Source of the DNA: an uncultured Bacteroidaceae bacterium
GTDB lineage: Bacteria > Bacteroidota > Bacteroidia > Bacteroidales > Bacteroidaceae
Direction of reading: 5' to 3'
Length of the DNA: 64,000 bases
Assembly: GCA_905233285.1 (NCBI GenBank)
Contig: CAJODY010000004.1
Span: 52,167 to 116,166, forward strand
This document shows, piece by piece, positions 9,241-17,818 of this stretch. The notes under the pieces were generated by a model. It ran no database searches and was not told the DNA's origin. It saw only the letters and a program-made list of their open reading frames with translations. Position numbers and translations under genes: made by a program. Each line of letters starts with the position of its first letter. Positions within the stretch are counted from its first letter, which is position 1.

Positions 9241-11405
9241 ACGCCCATCCCTAATCTTCTGGCCTCGCTGGCAATCCAGTTTCTGTAACTCTCCGAACCT
9301 CCAAATTTCGCAGCATATAATTGCCGCAACTGGTACTGTATAACCTCATCGCCCACAAGTTCAATCAACTCTTTGGCATTCTCTGCGTTCCATTCTTCAT
9401 TTGGTTTATCGCTCTTCAGGTAGTTCACCAGCGATTCTATCCTCTGTTTGGCGAACTCACCCATAAAACCTCCTGATAGGAAGAAACTCTGACATAGCAG
9501 CTCATTCACGTTGGCCCCAAATGTATTCAGATGTTTCTCACTGGTCACATTTTTACCATTATCCAGATACAGTATATTCCCTTTGGGCATATCACTCAGC
9601 ACAAAGGGCGAATGTGTCACTACTATCACAAAGATTCTAAAACCTTTGTTTAGCTTCGTCCTTTCCATCAGTTTCAACAGGCTATTAATGAATGTCCGCT
9701 GGTACTCGGGATGGAAGCATATCTCCACCTCTTCAAGCACCATGCACAGATTCCTGTATGCCACCCGCTCTGCCTGTGGTATCGACAGAATATTAAACGA
9801 GTGGTAAAGCAATGTGCTGGTTGTATATATAAACTGTCGTTCTCCAGAACTGAGTTCCGACAGCGTTATTGTGTTTTTGGCTAAAAGGGCTTTCTTCTCG
9901 GTCTCTTCTAGGTTACTTTCCATGATACCCTTATACACTTCGTCCTTTATCAGATAAATGGTCGGTTGGAAAAGTGGTGGTGGCAGTGTATTATATCTGT
10001 CCATCACACTCTCACAATTTGTATCAACGCCCAGCATTCCACATATCTCTTCGTAGGCCAATGCGCGCTCAAACACTTTCTTATCCTCAAAGTTATCCAA
10101 ACGTCGTATCAAGTCTATCGTTTGGTGTACTTTCAGCTCTATATGGGTATTCCTTTCATTTATCATTTCAGCCAGTTCCTTCACCAATTGTAACTCCTGT
10201 TTGTTGGAATTATTTTTAAAAGCATTATTCACACTTCCAAGTGGCTTAAAATAACTGTATTGAGGGTACTTATTTGCGATGCTGAATGTCTTATAAACCA
10301 GATAAAGCCTCAGTGTCAGCTCTATATAGTTCATCTTCCGGCTGGCATCTATTCCGTATCCGTCAAGTATCGCCTTGGCATAACTGTTATCTTGCACATA
10401 AGCATATAGAAACTTTCCGCTGACACTTTCCACTGGTATGTCCCTCAACACCTGGCGGTCAAACTTTTCCAAAAGATACCTTTGGTTGAATCTGTATATA
10501 ATATGTGCCAGCCTGTATCCTTCAACTATCTGGTACTCATTTTTTGATTGCAGCAACAGTGCACATAGTCTGTTCGTGGTTAGATGTGCCTCCTTAGCCA
10601 TATCTATCTGGCCGCTGTTACGATAAGGGTTAAGCACAATAGGGCACATATACCCGTCGTTCTTATGAAACACGCTATTTATCCAGCTACCCGTTTCTTC
10701 CCTATGCCATTCATAGTCCACAAGCATCTCGCCATATTCATCTTTCTTGGGCTGCCATGAGTATAGCGTTTCATATCTGTAGTCGGCATCTATATACGCC
10801 TGCATGCTATAGTTCGTCGAAATCAAGTAGAAGAAATGGGCAGCCACATTCTTTGCCACCTCAAATTCATTCTTCTGCTGTTCTTCGCCGTTTATCCTAT
10901 ATACACACTTCCCATCCTGTTTGTTCCATTCAAACGAATGCCCGTCATGTTCCAATGCAACTGTATTTCGTGTACAACAGAGTATTCCCTGCTTATCTCC
11001 GATGCTAAAGTGCAAATCTGCTACTATCCCTCCTATAAAGTAAAGCATCTCTGCCGCAGGCCTATCAAGTTCCTTCAGCATCATTGCTCCGAGGTTATTA
11101 ACCATCCTGAACAGAATCTCTATCAGCGACGACTTTCCGCAACCATTTTTTCCTACCACAGAGCACACCGTTACACCTTCGAGAAAGAAATGGTCATATC
11201 TCGAATCAGTAAACACATACTCGCCTGGTTTGATTATCTTCAGGATTTTCTCGTCACAGGTGTCATGTACAACTATCTTTCTTATTGTAAATGTCCTCAT
11301 TCTTTTACACTCTTCTTCTATCTCCTGCTCTATTGTGTTGTATGGATCTGGCATATTTTCCAATATCTCGTCCATATGTTCGTCTAAAAAATCAGTCATA
11401 GTCAC
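9237..11405 (-). CDS. AAA/SMC-like ATPase (Septu PtuA-like)
   Basis: Walker A GKNGCGKSS, signature LSSGERQFIYT, Walker B CMVLEEVEICFHPEYQ, H-loop VVTHSPFVLSD; coupled to HNH gene. Confidence 0.8.
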   Translation of the reverse strand: MTMTDFLDEHMDEILENMPDPYNTIEQEIEEECKRMRTFTIRKIVVHDTCDEKILKIIKPGEYVFTDSRYDHFFLEGVTVCSVVGKNGCGKSSLIEILFRMVNNLGAMMLKELDRPAAEMLYFIGGIVADLHFSIGDKQGILCCTRNTVALEHDGHSFEWNKQDGKCVYRINGEEQQKNEFEVAKNVAAHFFYLISTNYSMQAYIDADYRYETLYSWQPKKDEYGEMLVDYEWHREETGSWINSVFHKNDGYMCPIVLNPYRNSGQIDMAKEAHLTTNRLCALLLQSKNEYQIVEGYRLAHIIYRFNQRYLLEKFDRQVLRDIPVESVSGKFLYAYVQDNSYAKAILDGYGIDASRKMNYIELTLRLYLVYKTFSIANKYPQYSYFKPLGSVNNAFKNNSNKQELQLVKELAEMINERNTHIELKVHQTIDLIRRLDNFEDKKVFERALAYEEICGMLGVDTNCESVMDRYNTLPPPLFQPTIYLIKDEVYKGIMESNLEETEKKALLAKNTITLSELSSGERQFIYTTSTLLYHSFNILSIPQAERVAYRNLCMVLEEVEICFHPEYQRTFINSLLKLMERTKLNKGFRIFVIVVTHSPFVLSDMPKGNILYLDNGKNVTSEKHLNTFGANVNELLCQSFFLSGGFMGEFAKQRIESLVNYLKSDKPNEEWNAENAKELIELVGDEVIQYQLRQLYAAKFGGSESYRNWIASEARRLGMGV

Positions 11406-11419
11406 ACCTTATATACGAG

Positions 11420-11650
11420 TTAAATCCATTGGTTCTTTCTCTTGTATTGTTCTGACAACTCAAGCATTTCTTTGAACATCCCTAATCTCGGTTCTTTCAA
11501 CTCCCCCGCATTCATGAGCTTTCGCCCTCTCTTCATGAAATGAACGAGTAGTTTTTCTTCTGGAGCATATTTTGATGGATTTCTATGATTAGCCTCTATA
11601 AAGCGAACCACTTCTTTATATCTCGTCACCCATCTTTCGTCCTGTGTCAT
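11420..11650 (-). CDS. Small helicase-associated (HA)-domain-like protein heading the ATPase/HNH operon
   Basis: 76 aa W.tryKEVVRFIEANHRNPSKYAPEEKLLVHFMKRGRKLMNAGEL resembles helicase-associated domain; 14 nt upstream of ATPase. Confidence 0.5.
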   Translation of the reverse strand: MTQDERWVTRYKEVVRFIEANHRNPSKYAPEEKLLVHFMKRGRKLMNAGELKEPRLGMFKEMLELSEQYKRKNQWI

Positions 11651-11680
11651 TACATCTTAATTCTTACATCCTAGATAAAT

Positions 11681-11970
11681 CCCCTTCTCTCTTGTTTTTA
11701 GATTGTATAAACAATCGTGTTTTTGCCATTGATGAGATGAGATTTCCTGAAAGGAATTGAAGATATTTGAGAAAAACTGCGAGTAAGCGAGCGTAGAATG
11801 ATGCTTGTATCAATTATGCCGAGCGAAAGCAGGTTCGACGAAGTCAACGCTTGTCTGGGTGCTTGTACACAAGCAGACTTTACTAATATCGTTAATACTC
11901 TGCTAAGAGTACAATCCCATCAATGGGGTTATTGAGGTTTTTTGTTTATTTAGTGTCTTTCGATGTTCAG
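11681..11970. repeat. Structured element family 2, copy 1 (flanks RelE-type TA)
   Basis: Shares ends ccccttctctcttgtttttagattgt and ggggttattgaggttttttgtttatttagNgtctttcgatgttca with 12624-12844; inner stem GCCATTGATG/CATCAATGG. Confidence 0.7.
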
Positions 11971-11974
11971 AAAA

Positions 11975-12012
11975 ATATCTGTGTAATCCCTAAAAATTCT
12001 CGCGCCAGCCAT
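11975..12012 (-). pseudogene. 5' remnant of a four-helix-bundle (IVP-type) gene, MAGARIFRDY..., adjoining the structured element
   Basis: Matches MAGARNFRDY start of 18990-19373 including upstream CCTTAACGATAAC-type leader; homology lost after ~10 codons. Confidence 0.55.
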
Positions 12013-12064
12013 AGTTATCGTTAAGGTTACAAGTTTTCTTCCTTCTTTGATGACTCTGTCTTCT

Positions 12065-12373
12065 TCAACCTTTAATCATTTTAACTGGACGAATACGATC
12101 TACAACTACAACATCTTCTTCTATATGGAAGATATACATCCATTTCTTATTGTGGGATATCATTCGTCTTGCCATAGGATGAACTATACGAACATCGATA
12201 TATCTACTCACACCAAATAAATCCGCCAAAAAAGAAAGTGACTTTATCTCAGCAGCCATTGCATCTAAATAGCTATTTGCCGTGTGCAATGACATCATAC
12301 TGTAAAGCCAATCTGTCAGTTCTTCAATATCCGCTAAAGCCGAACTATCGATTTCAACTTTGTAAGTTTTCAT
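12065..12373 (-). CDS. RelE/ParE-superfamily toxin
   Basis: 102 aa, YKVEIDSSALADIEELTDWLYSMMSLHTANSYLDAMAAEIKSL...ISHNKKWMYIFHIEEDVVVVDRIRPVKM. Confidence 0.8.
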   Translation of the reverse strand: MKTYKVEIDSSALADIEELTDWLYSMMSLHTANSYLDAMAAEIKSLSFLADLFGVSRYIDVRIVHPMARRMISHNKKWMYIFHIEEDVVVVDRIRPVKMIKG

Positions 12374-12533
12374 ACTTCCTTACAAGAACTGAACGAACTT
12401 TATCAAAATATTCATCTACAGATAGCCTATTCACCTTGTTATTATGATGAATAGATTTGGAATGAGAATTTCTATTCCAAATCTCATAGGTAGCAGATGG
12501 TTCATTTACCAATGTTGACTCGTCCTTTTGCAT
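12354..12533 (-). CDS. Antitoxin partner of RelE/ParE toxin (59 aa, absent from the supplied ORF track)
   Basis: Manual translation MQKDESTLVNEPSATYEIWNRNSHSKSIHHNNKVNRLSVDEYFDKVRSVLVRKYENLQS*; overlaps toxin start by 20 nt. Confidence 0.7.
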   Translation of the reverse strand: MQKDESTLVNEPSATYEIWNRNSHSKSIHHNNKVNRLSVDEYFDKVRSVLVRKYENLQS

Positions 12534-12623
12534 ATACCAATATTTTCTTCTGCAAATGTATATGATTTATTCCCAAACACCAAACTATTATCCATATTAC
12601 TTCATATATCTTTGATGGTTTAC

Positions 12624-12844
12624 CCCCTTCTCTCTTGTTTTTAGATTGTGATAACAATCGTGTTTTTTGCCATAACAGTATTAAAAAGACTCTGAAAGAG
12701 GATGAGATATAAGATAGGTATTTTTATCTGGGTGCTGGCATTCTAGGAAAAATAGATAGCTTATATCGTTAGTGCTGCAAAGCACTTTAATACTGATATG
12801 GGGTTATTGAGGTTTTTTGTTTATTTAGAGTCTTTCGATGTTCA
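12624..12844. repeat. Structured element family 2, copy 2 (same orientation, other side of TA pair)
   Basis: Shared ends with 11681-11970; inner closing stem replaced by CAGTATTAAAAAG/CTTTAATACTG. Confidence 0.7.
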
Positions 12845-12932
12845 ATAAAATATCCGTGTAGATTCGTGAGATCCGTGTTCGTCCTTTTTGTTTTTTAGAT
12901 GTTTACGGAATATTGAACCATAAGTTGTTGTT

Positions 12933-14060
12933 TTATTTTGTAAATATATTAATATATTTTGACAGAACATATTTCTTTCCGCGTTTACCGCCAGTTATTT
13001 CTGACAGTATGCCCTTATCCGTCAAACTCTCAATAAGAACTTTTGCTGTTGGGAACGATTGCCCAATGATACTTGCTGTCTTAGTAATGTCGGTAAACGG
13101 ATTCTGGTACATTGAGTCTATCAGTTTCAAAGCATTGGCAGAACGACTTCCCATCTCTTTTATCTTCTCCTCAAATTCTTTTTGTAGAGCCAGTATTTCG
13201 TTCAAAGCCTCGGTACCCTTTTCCGCAGTAACAATAATGCCTTCCAAGAAAAACTTCACCCAACTTGCGACATCATCACCAAAGCGAACGCCCATTATCT
13301 TATCATAGTAACTTCTACGATGACTCTCCAAATAATCTGAGAGGTAAAGAATCGGACGTTTAAGAATGCCCTTGCTCACAAGATAAAGTGTTATCAACAG
13401 TCTGCCCACCCTGCCATTTCCGTCATTAAACGGATGAATGGTCTCAAACTGGTAATGAATCAATGCAATCTTTATCAAGTCTGGTAATTCGCAAACAGGA
13501 TTATGAATAAACTCTTCAATGTCAGTAATAAGATCAGGGACATCCCCAAAAACAGGTGGAACAAAGAGAGCATCCGTCGGGCTTGAACCTCCAATCCAGT
13601 TCTGTGATCTTCTAAACTCTCCAGGAAACTTTCTCTCTCCCCTCACGCCACTCATCAACACCTTATGCGTATCTCTAATTAGACGTGATGACAGGGGTAA
13701 AGTCTGTAGATGTTGTATAGCCTGATTCATTGCATAAGTATAGTTCTGAACCTCTGCCCAGTCATCCCTTTTATCCAAAGGTACATCTTCTTCATCAAGC
13801 AACGCCTCCTCCATTTTGGTCTGTGTACCCTCGATATTTGAAGACTTTGTTGCCTCCTTATACACGTGCATACTGATAAACAAGTCAATGTTGGGTACAT
13901 ATTCCGAAAACATATCAAGCCGACCAACAACACGGTCTGCCTTGCTGAGCAGATTAACGATTTCCATATCGTCAACTACCCAGTTCCTGTTTATCGGATT
14001 TGGGCTATAGCTATTATACCAACCTTGACTCACATAATCGCCTGCATGAAAACTCTTCAT
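12933..14060 (-). CDS. Fic family protein (Fic_N + Fic core)
   Basis: Fic motif HPFNDGNGRVGR; N-terminal region with EGT.TK motif (SSNIEGTQTKMEE). Confidence 0.95.
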   Translation of the reverse strand: MKSFHAGDYVSQGWYNSYSPNPINRNWVVDDMEIVNLLSKADRVVGRLDMFSEYVPNIDLFISMHVYKEATKSSNIEGTQTKMEEALLDEEDVPLDKRDDWAEVQNYTYAMNQAIQHLQTLPLSSRLIRDTHKVLMSGVRGERKFPGEFRRSQNWIGGSSPTDALFVPPVFGDVPDLITDIEEFIHNPVCELPDLIKIALIHYQFETIHPFNDGNGRVGRLLITLYLVSKGILKRPILYLSDYLESHRRSYYDKIMGVRFGDDVASWVKFFLEGIIVTAEKGTEALNEILALQKEFEEKIKEMGSRSANALKLIDSMYQNPFTDITKTASIIGQSFPTAKVLIESLTDKGILSEITGGKRGKKYVLSKYINIFTK

Positions 14061-14188
14061 AAGTTCTTTTGTTACTTTATTAAAGAAAACGCTGCAAAAT
14101 TACAATATTATTTTTATTATTAAAATTTTTGCCCAATTATTTTAATAAAGACCTTATTCATTAACTTTGAACCTTGAACCACGAACCA

Positions 14189-14428
14189 TCAATGATAATA
14201 CTCCCTCAAAAACCGCTGCACCGCCTCTTGTTGGCGCTGTTGGTTCTGCATCCACTCGTTGTATTCCCTCAACAGGCGTTGAAAGTGTTCAGCTCTCTCC
14301 TGCCCGTCGATGGCATTACACATCTGCTCAGCTATTTGAGATGGGAAATTATTCCTAATGAGAGCCTTTTGCGCCTCATTAGCAATCTTATTCCCAACTA
14401 TATTATATAAGTCCTGTATCGTAATCAT
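14189..14428 (-). CDS. Hypothetical small protein
   Basis: 79 aa clean ORF on the same strand as neighbours. Confidence 0.45.
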   Translation of the reverse strand: MITIQDLYNIVGNKIANEAQKALIRNNFPSQIAEQMCNAIDGQERAEHFQRLLREYNEWMQNQQRQQEAVQRFLREYYH

Positions 14429-14483
14429 TCTAAATGTATTTTTGCTTCTTTAGTTACGGAACAGTTTTCTTCTCCCCTCTTAC

Positions 14484-15287
14484 TTACTTTCTCCCTCTCA
14501 ACCTATTAATCACCCCGTATGTCACGCCAGTCAGTCTGGACAGCTGACGCATTCCGGCACCCCTCTCCAAACAACAGACGATTATCTCATTACGCTTCTC
14601 CTTGTCCATTTCCTGCACCTTGATAGAGTCCATAATGCCATAACTCTCCAGCAGGTATTGACGTATTTCGCGGTCACCCACACTAATCTTTACGTCCTCA
14701 TCAAGGTCTAGACATTGTACATCGTCATCCAGAGGTGCCTCAACCAGTTCCTTCAGCTCGTCAAGACTCATCCGCTTCAGTATCGCATTGGTGGCGCAAA
14801 GTCCCAGTGCCACAGGCACCTCACCTGTATATTCTTTCCAGCTACTCCAGTCATAATCCCCCACCTTGCTCACCATCCCAGCCTTCGTCGGATTCTGATG
14901 GATGTACCTCAGTAACGTCACAAAGTAAGCCATATCGTTCACCGGTTCGCTCTTAAAGCGGTCTTGAAACACGTGGCCAGAGCGAGAGTACTTCTGATTG
15001 TAGTACATGGCATACATGACAGCCAGATGCTTGATGGTACTGCCTATATCCTCCTGGTTCACACGCAACAACAAGTGCACATGGTTCGACATCAGACAAT
15101 AGGCATAGAACGTGCAGAGAGGCGGCAGACGGTTACCCAAATCGTCGTATTGCTCAAGCATCAGTTGCAAGCATCTGAGCATACGCATATAATCCTCCGC
15201 ATCCTCAAAGATATCCTGCCTATTGATGCCACGAAGCATCACATGGTAGATACCCGTTCCCGATTCCTTCCTCGCCTGTCGTGGCAT
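14484..15287 (-). mobile_element. REP-associated tyrosine transposase (RAYT, Y1_Tnp family)
   Basis: MPRQARKESGTGIYHVMLRGINRQDIFED...FYAYCLMSNHVHLLLR...; HVHLL HUH-type motif. Confidence 0.92.
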
Positions 15288-15446
15288 ATATGATTAAAAT
15301 AGCTTTTATCCCTTATTATTACATTGTTACGGAACGCGGAACGGATCAAAGAACCGTCCCCTGATCCTCTTTCCAAAGACGGTATAGAAAATCATCTGAA
15401 TATCCTTTATTAAGGAACCTGTCCTCAAGTCAGCTTATGTTAGCTT

Positions 15447-16799
15447 CTACAACCTCGATTCATTAATTTTCAAATCATCAGATTGGTGATGTTTCCTCAA
15501 GTAGTGCTGGATTTCGTGAACATACATCAAATGCTCTTTCTCTACAATAGCCTTGTAACTCTTCTTCCCATCAGAACAATGCTCAAAAGCATCCATATAG
15601 TAGGAATAGTCCGTATGGTAAGAAGGAACTTCATCACCTGGAAAAACGATTGAAGCGGCAATCATTGGATCAAAGTATATCCAGCGGTCTTCTATCCCAT
15701 CAACAGCGACTGGCTCTAACTCAGACAACGGTACATCTTTATTTACGTTCAACAGTCTGACCACATCCCCTTTAATTTCACGAATCTTATACAGATTTAT
15801 CCCATATCCATAAAAATCAGAACTTCTCTTATATTCAGAGGGGTGTTTCAACTTTACTATATCTCCTATTTTGAAGCCCTCAGGTACTTTTATAAAGGAA
15901 AACAACTTTCTATCAGTCACTTTATCATCAGGTTTTAGATTACCTACCAACAATGGCGAGTTCGGATCATGGGCAGTTCTGTTCTGGAAAACCATACTCT
16001 CTTTAAAATTTGCGTAGCAATACTTACATCCATGTGAGCATGTATTATACTCGCCAATATCTATACTCTGCACGCAACCGCATTCTTTTCTTTGATTGGG
16101 ATCTTTGCTTACTACTAGCTTTACACCAAGAAGGTCTTCTATTAAAACATTATCTATACATTTTCCATGTTTGATTCCTAGAGACTCCAATGCTATTTCC
16201 TCTGCACAGGTCTGTATAGTGATTCCATATTGCTGGGCAATAAGAAACAATCTTGCAGATAACATCATCATCTCCTTTGCTGTTAATTCTCTCGCCTCTG
16301 TATCTTTAAGATTATTCCGTGTTTTTTTATACAAATCTACAAAACTTATTACGCATGTATCAGTATATCCTTTCAGGCGTTTTGCAATCTCCTCAAAATA
16401 ACAGATATGATAGTCCATATCCATTTTGTCCGTAAGCAATATTGGATCATACCTCCATATTACCCTTTTGGGACCTATCATATCTGATAGTTCCTTGAAA
16501 GTATTAATTATATTCTCTTTCTTTGGAACTCCAACCTCCATTCCATTATTATAAGGATTGACTGTATATTGGAAGTAGTACATATAGTCCTTCAATTCAT
16601 TCAATCGAGATAACATCGGTTTAGGATTCTTGCTCCAAAATACAATGCAGTCTATCACTTCAGGTGATAACATGATTTTGCTTACCTGATGAATATTCAT
16701 CGGGTTACGTACATATACAAATCCCTCTTTCAGGCGATTAAAAAACCAATCCGAATAAAAAGCTGGAATATCTGTTCTACGACTAACACTTAAGATCAT
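15447..16799 (-). CDS. DUF1848-family radical-SAM-like protein with ~150-aa C-terminal extension
   Basis: MILSVSRRTDIPAFYSDWFFNRLKEGFVYVRNP; C-rich CSHGCKYCYANF; 4-nt overlap with upstream ORF. Confidence 0.75.
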   Translation of the reverse strand: MILSVSRRTDIPAFYSDWFFNRLKEGFVYVRNPMNIHQVSKIMLSPEVIDCIVFWSKNPKPMLSRLNELKDYMYYFQYTVNPYNNGMEVGVPKKENIINTFKELSDMIGPKRVIWRYDPILLTDKMDMDYHICYFEEIAKRLKGYTDTCVISFVDLYKKTRNNLKDTEARELTAKEMMMLSARLFLIAQQYGITIQTCAEEIALESLGIKHGKCIDNVLIEDLLGVKLVVSKDPNQRKECGCVQSIDIGEYNTCSHGCKYCYANFKESMVFQNRTAHDPNSPLLVGNLKPDDKVTDRKLFSFIKVPEGFKIGDIVKLKHPSEYKRSSDFYGYGINLYKIREIKGDVVRLLNVNKDVPLSELEPVAVDGIEDRWIYFDPMIAASIVFPGDEVPSYHTDYSYYMDAFEHCSDGKKSYKAIVEKEHLMYVHEIQHYLRKHHQSDDLKINESRL

Positions 16800-17668
16800 T
16801 TGAATCGTATTATAGTTTGAATACTATCAACATGACTAAAAGGGTCATATCTGTTTACAATTGATTTATTTGGCATATTAAAAGGTTGCCTTGTTATAAT
16901 CTTTCCATACTGACCAATATATGGATTTATTCCATGATATTGTAATTTCAAATATTGGTACATGATACCTTCCGTGTTCAAACGTTCAAACAACAAGCGT
17001 GATGCCTCAATAGAAACTTTCAAATAAACATCATTAATCAATAAGTATTTGGGTTTTATTTGACTAATAAAATTACACAAAGAGGTAAGAAATGCAGAAT
17101 ATTGATTACATTTAAATTTGAGCATATCTGAAATCATATAATTCAACACAAGAATATCAACTCTATCCTGAGTTGTCTGATAATATTTGAACACATCCTT
17201 ATCATATAATTTCACATCAGCTCCTTGGAAAAATGCCGGTAATTTCTGCATGATAGGGTTCCACATCGGTTCTATATCAAAACCCTTATAATGAAACAAG
17301 GTATCAAGTTTCCCTATACTCCTCCAATGAAATAATGCTCCAAACAATTCGGTACACGGACCACAACCTATTGAAGTCACATATAAATCACCCTGTTGTA
17401 CTATGTATTTTTGAATATTCTGAAATAGATAATAAATCTCTGCTGAAAATCTATAACTTTGCTTCAAAACATAGTTATATAACATTTTAGCGCAATTATA
17501 ATGAATTGTATTATTGTAACAATTGTGTACTCTTTTAATACACTTGTAACAATGAGGTTCCTGTCCTTGACAATAATTATTATTAGAACATTCTACTCCA
17601 CATTTGGTTGGATTTGAATTCTGATATTGAATATCACAATAATCCAAAAATCTTTCTAATTCTAACAT
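16796..17668 (-). CDS. Cys-rich N-terminus + SAM-dependent methyltransferase-like protein
   Basis: N-term KCGVECSNNNYCQGQEPHCYKC; motif I-like VTSIGCGPCTELFGALFHW; LNYMISDML. Confidence 0.55.
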   Translation of the reverse strand: MLELERFLDYCDIQYQNSNPTKCGVECSNNNYCQGQEPHCYKCIKRVHNCYNNTIHYNCAKMLYNYVLKQSYRFSAEIYYLFQNIQKYIVQQGDLYVTSIGCGPCTELFGALFHWRSIGKLDTLFHYKGFDIEPMWNPIMQKLPAFFQGADVKLYDKDVFKYYQTTQDRVDILVLNYMISDMLKFKCNQYSAFLTSLCNFISQIKPKYLLINDVYLKVSIEASRLLFERLNTEGIMYQYLKLQYHGINPYIGQYGKIITRQPFNMPNKSIVNRYDPFSHVDSIQTIIRFK

Positions 17669-17818
17669 AAATATTTCAACTCATCTTCCAAGTAATAATA
17701 CTTTCTTATACATTAACCATGAATCATGAACCATGAACCGCCTCTGGTCTTCTTTGAGGCCAAAACAAATATGAGCAGAACTGCCAAACGGCTTTGATAA
17801 CCATTACCATAAGTCATA

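Noticed and set aside
10836-11387. 183-aa plus-strand ORF opposite the PtuA-like ATPase
   Set aside because: Antisense to an ORF with all ABC-type ATPase motifs
11681-12844. Integron attC sites bracketing a TA cassette
   Set aside because: Elements are longer than typical attC, lack recognisable GTTRRRY/RYYYAAC core sites, and no integron integrase is seen; only the analogy is retained
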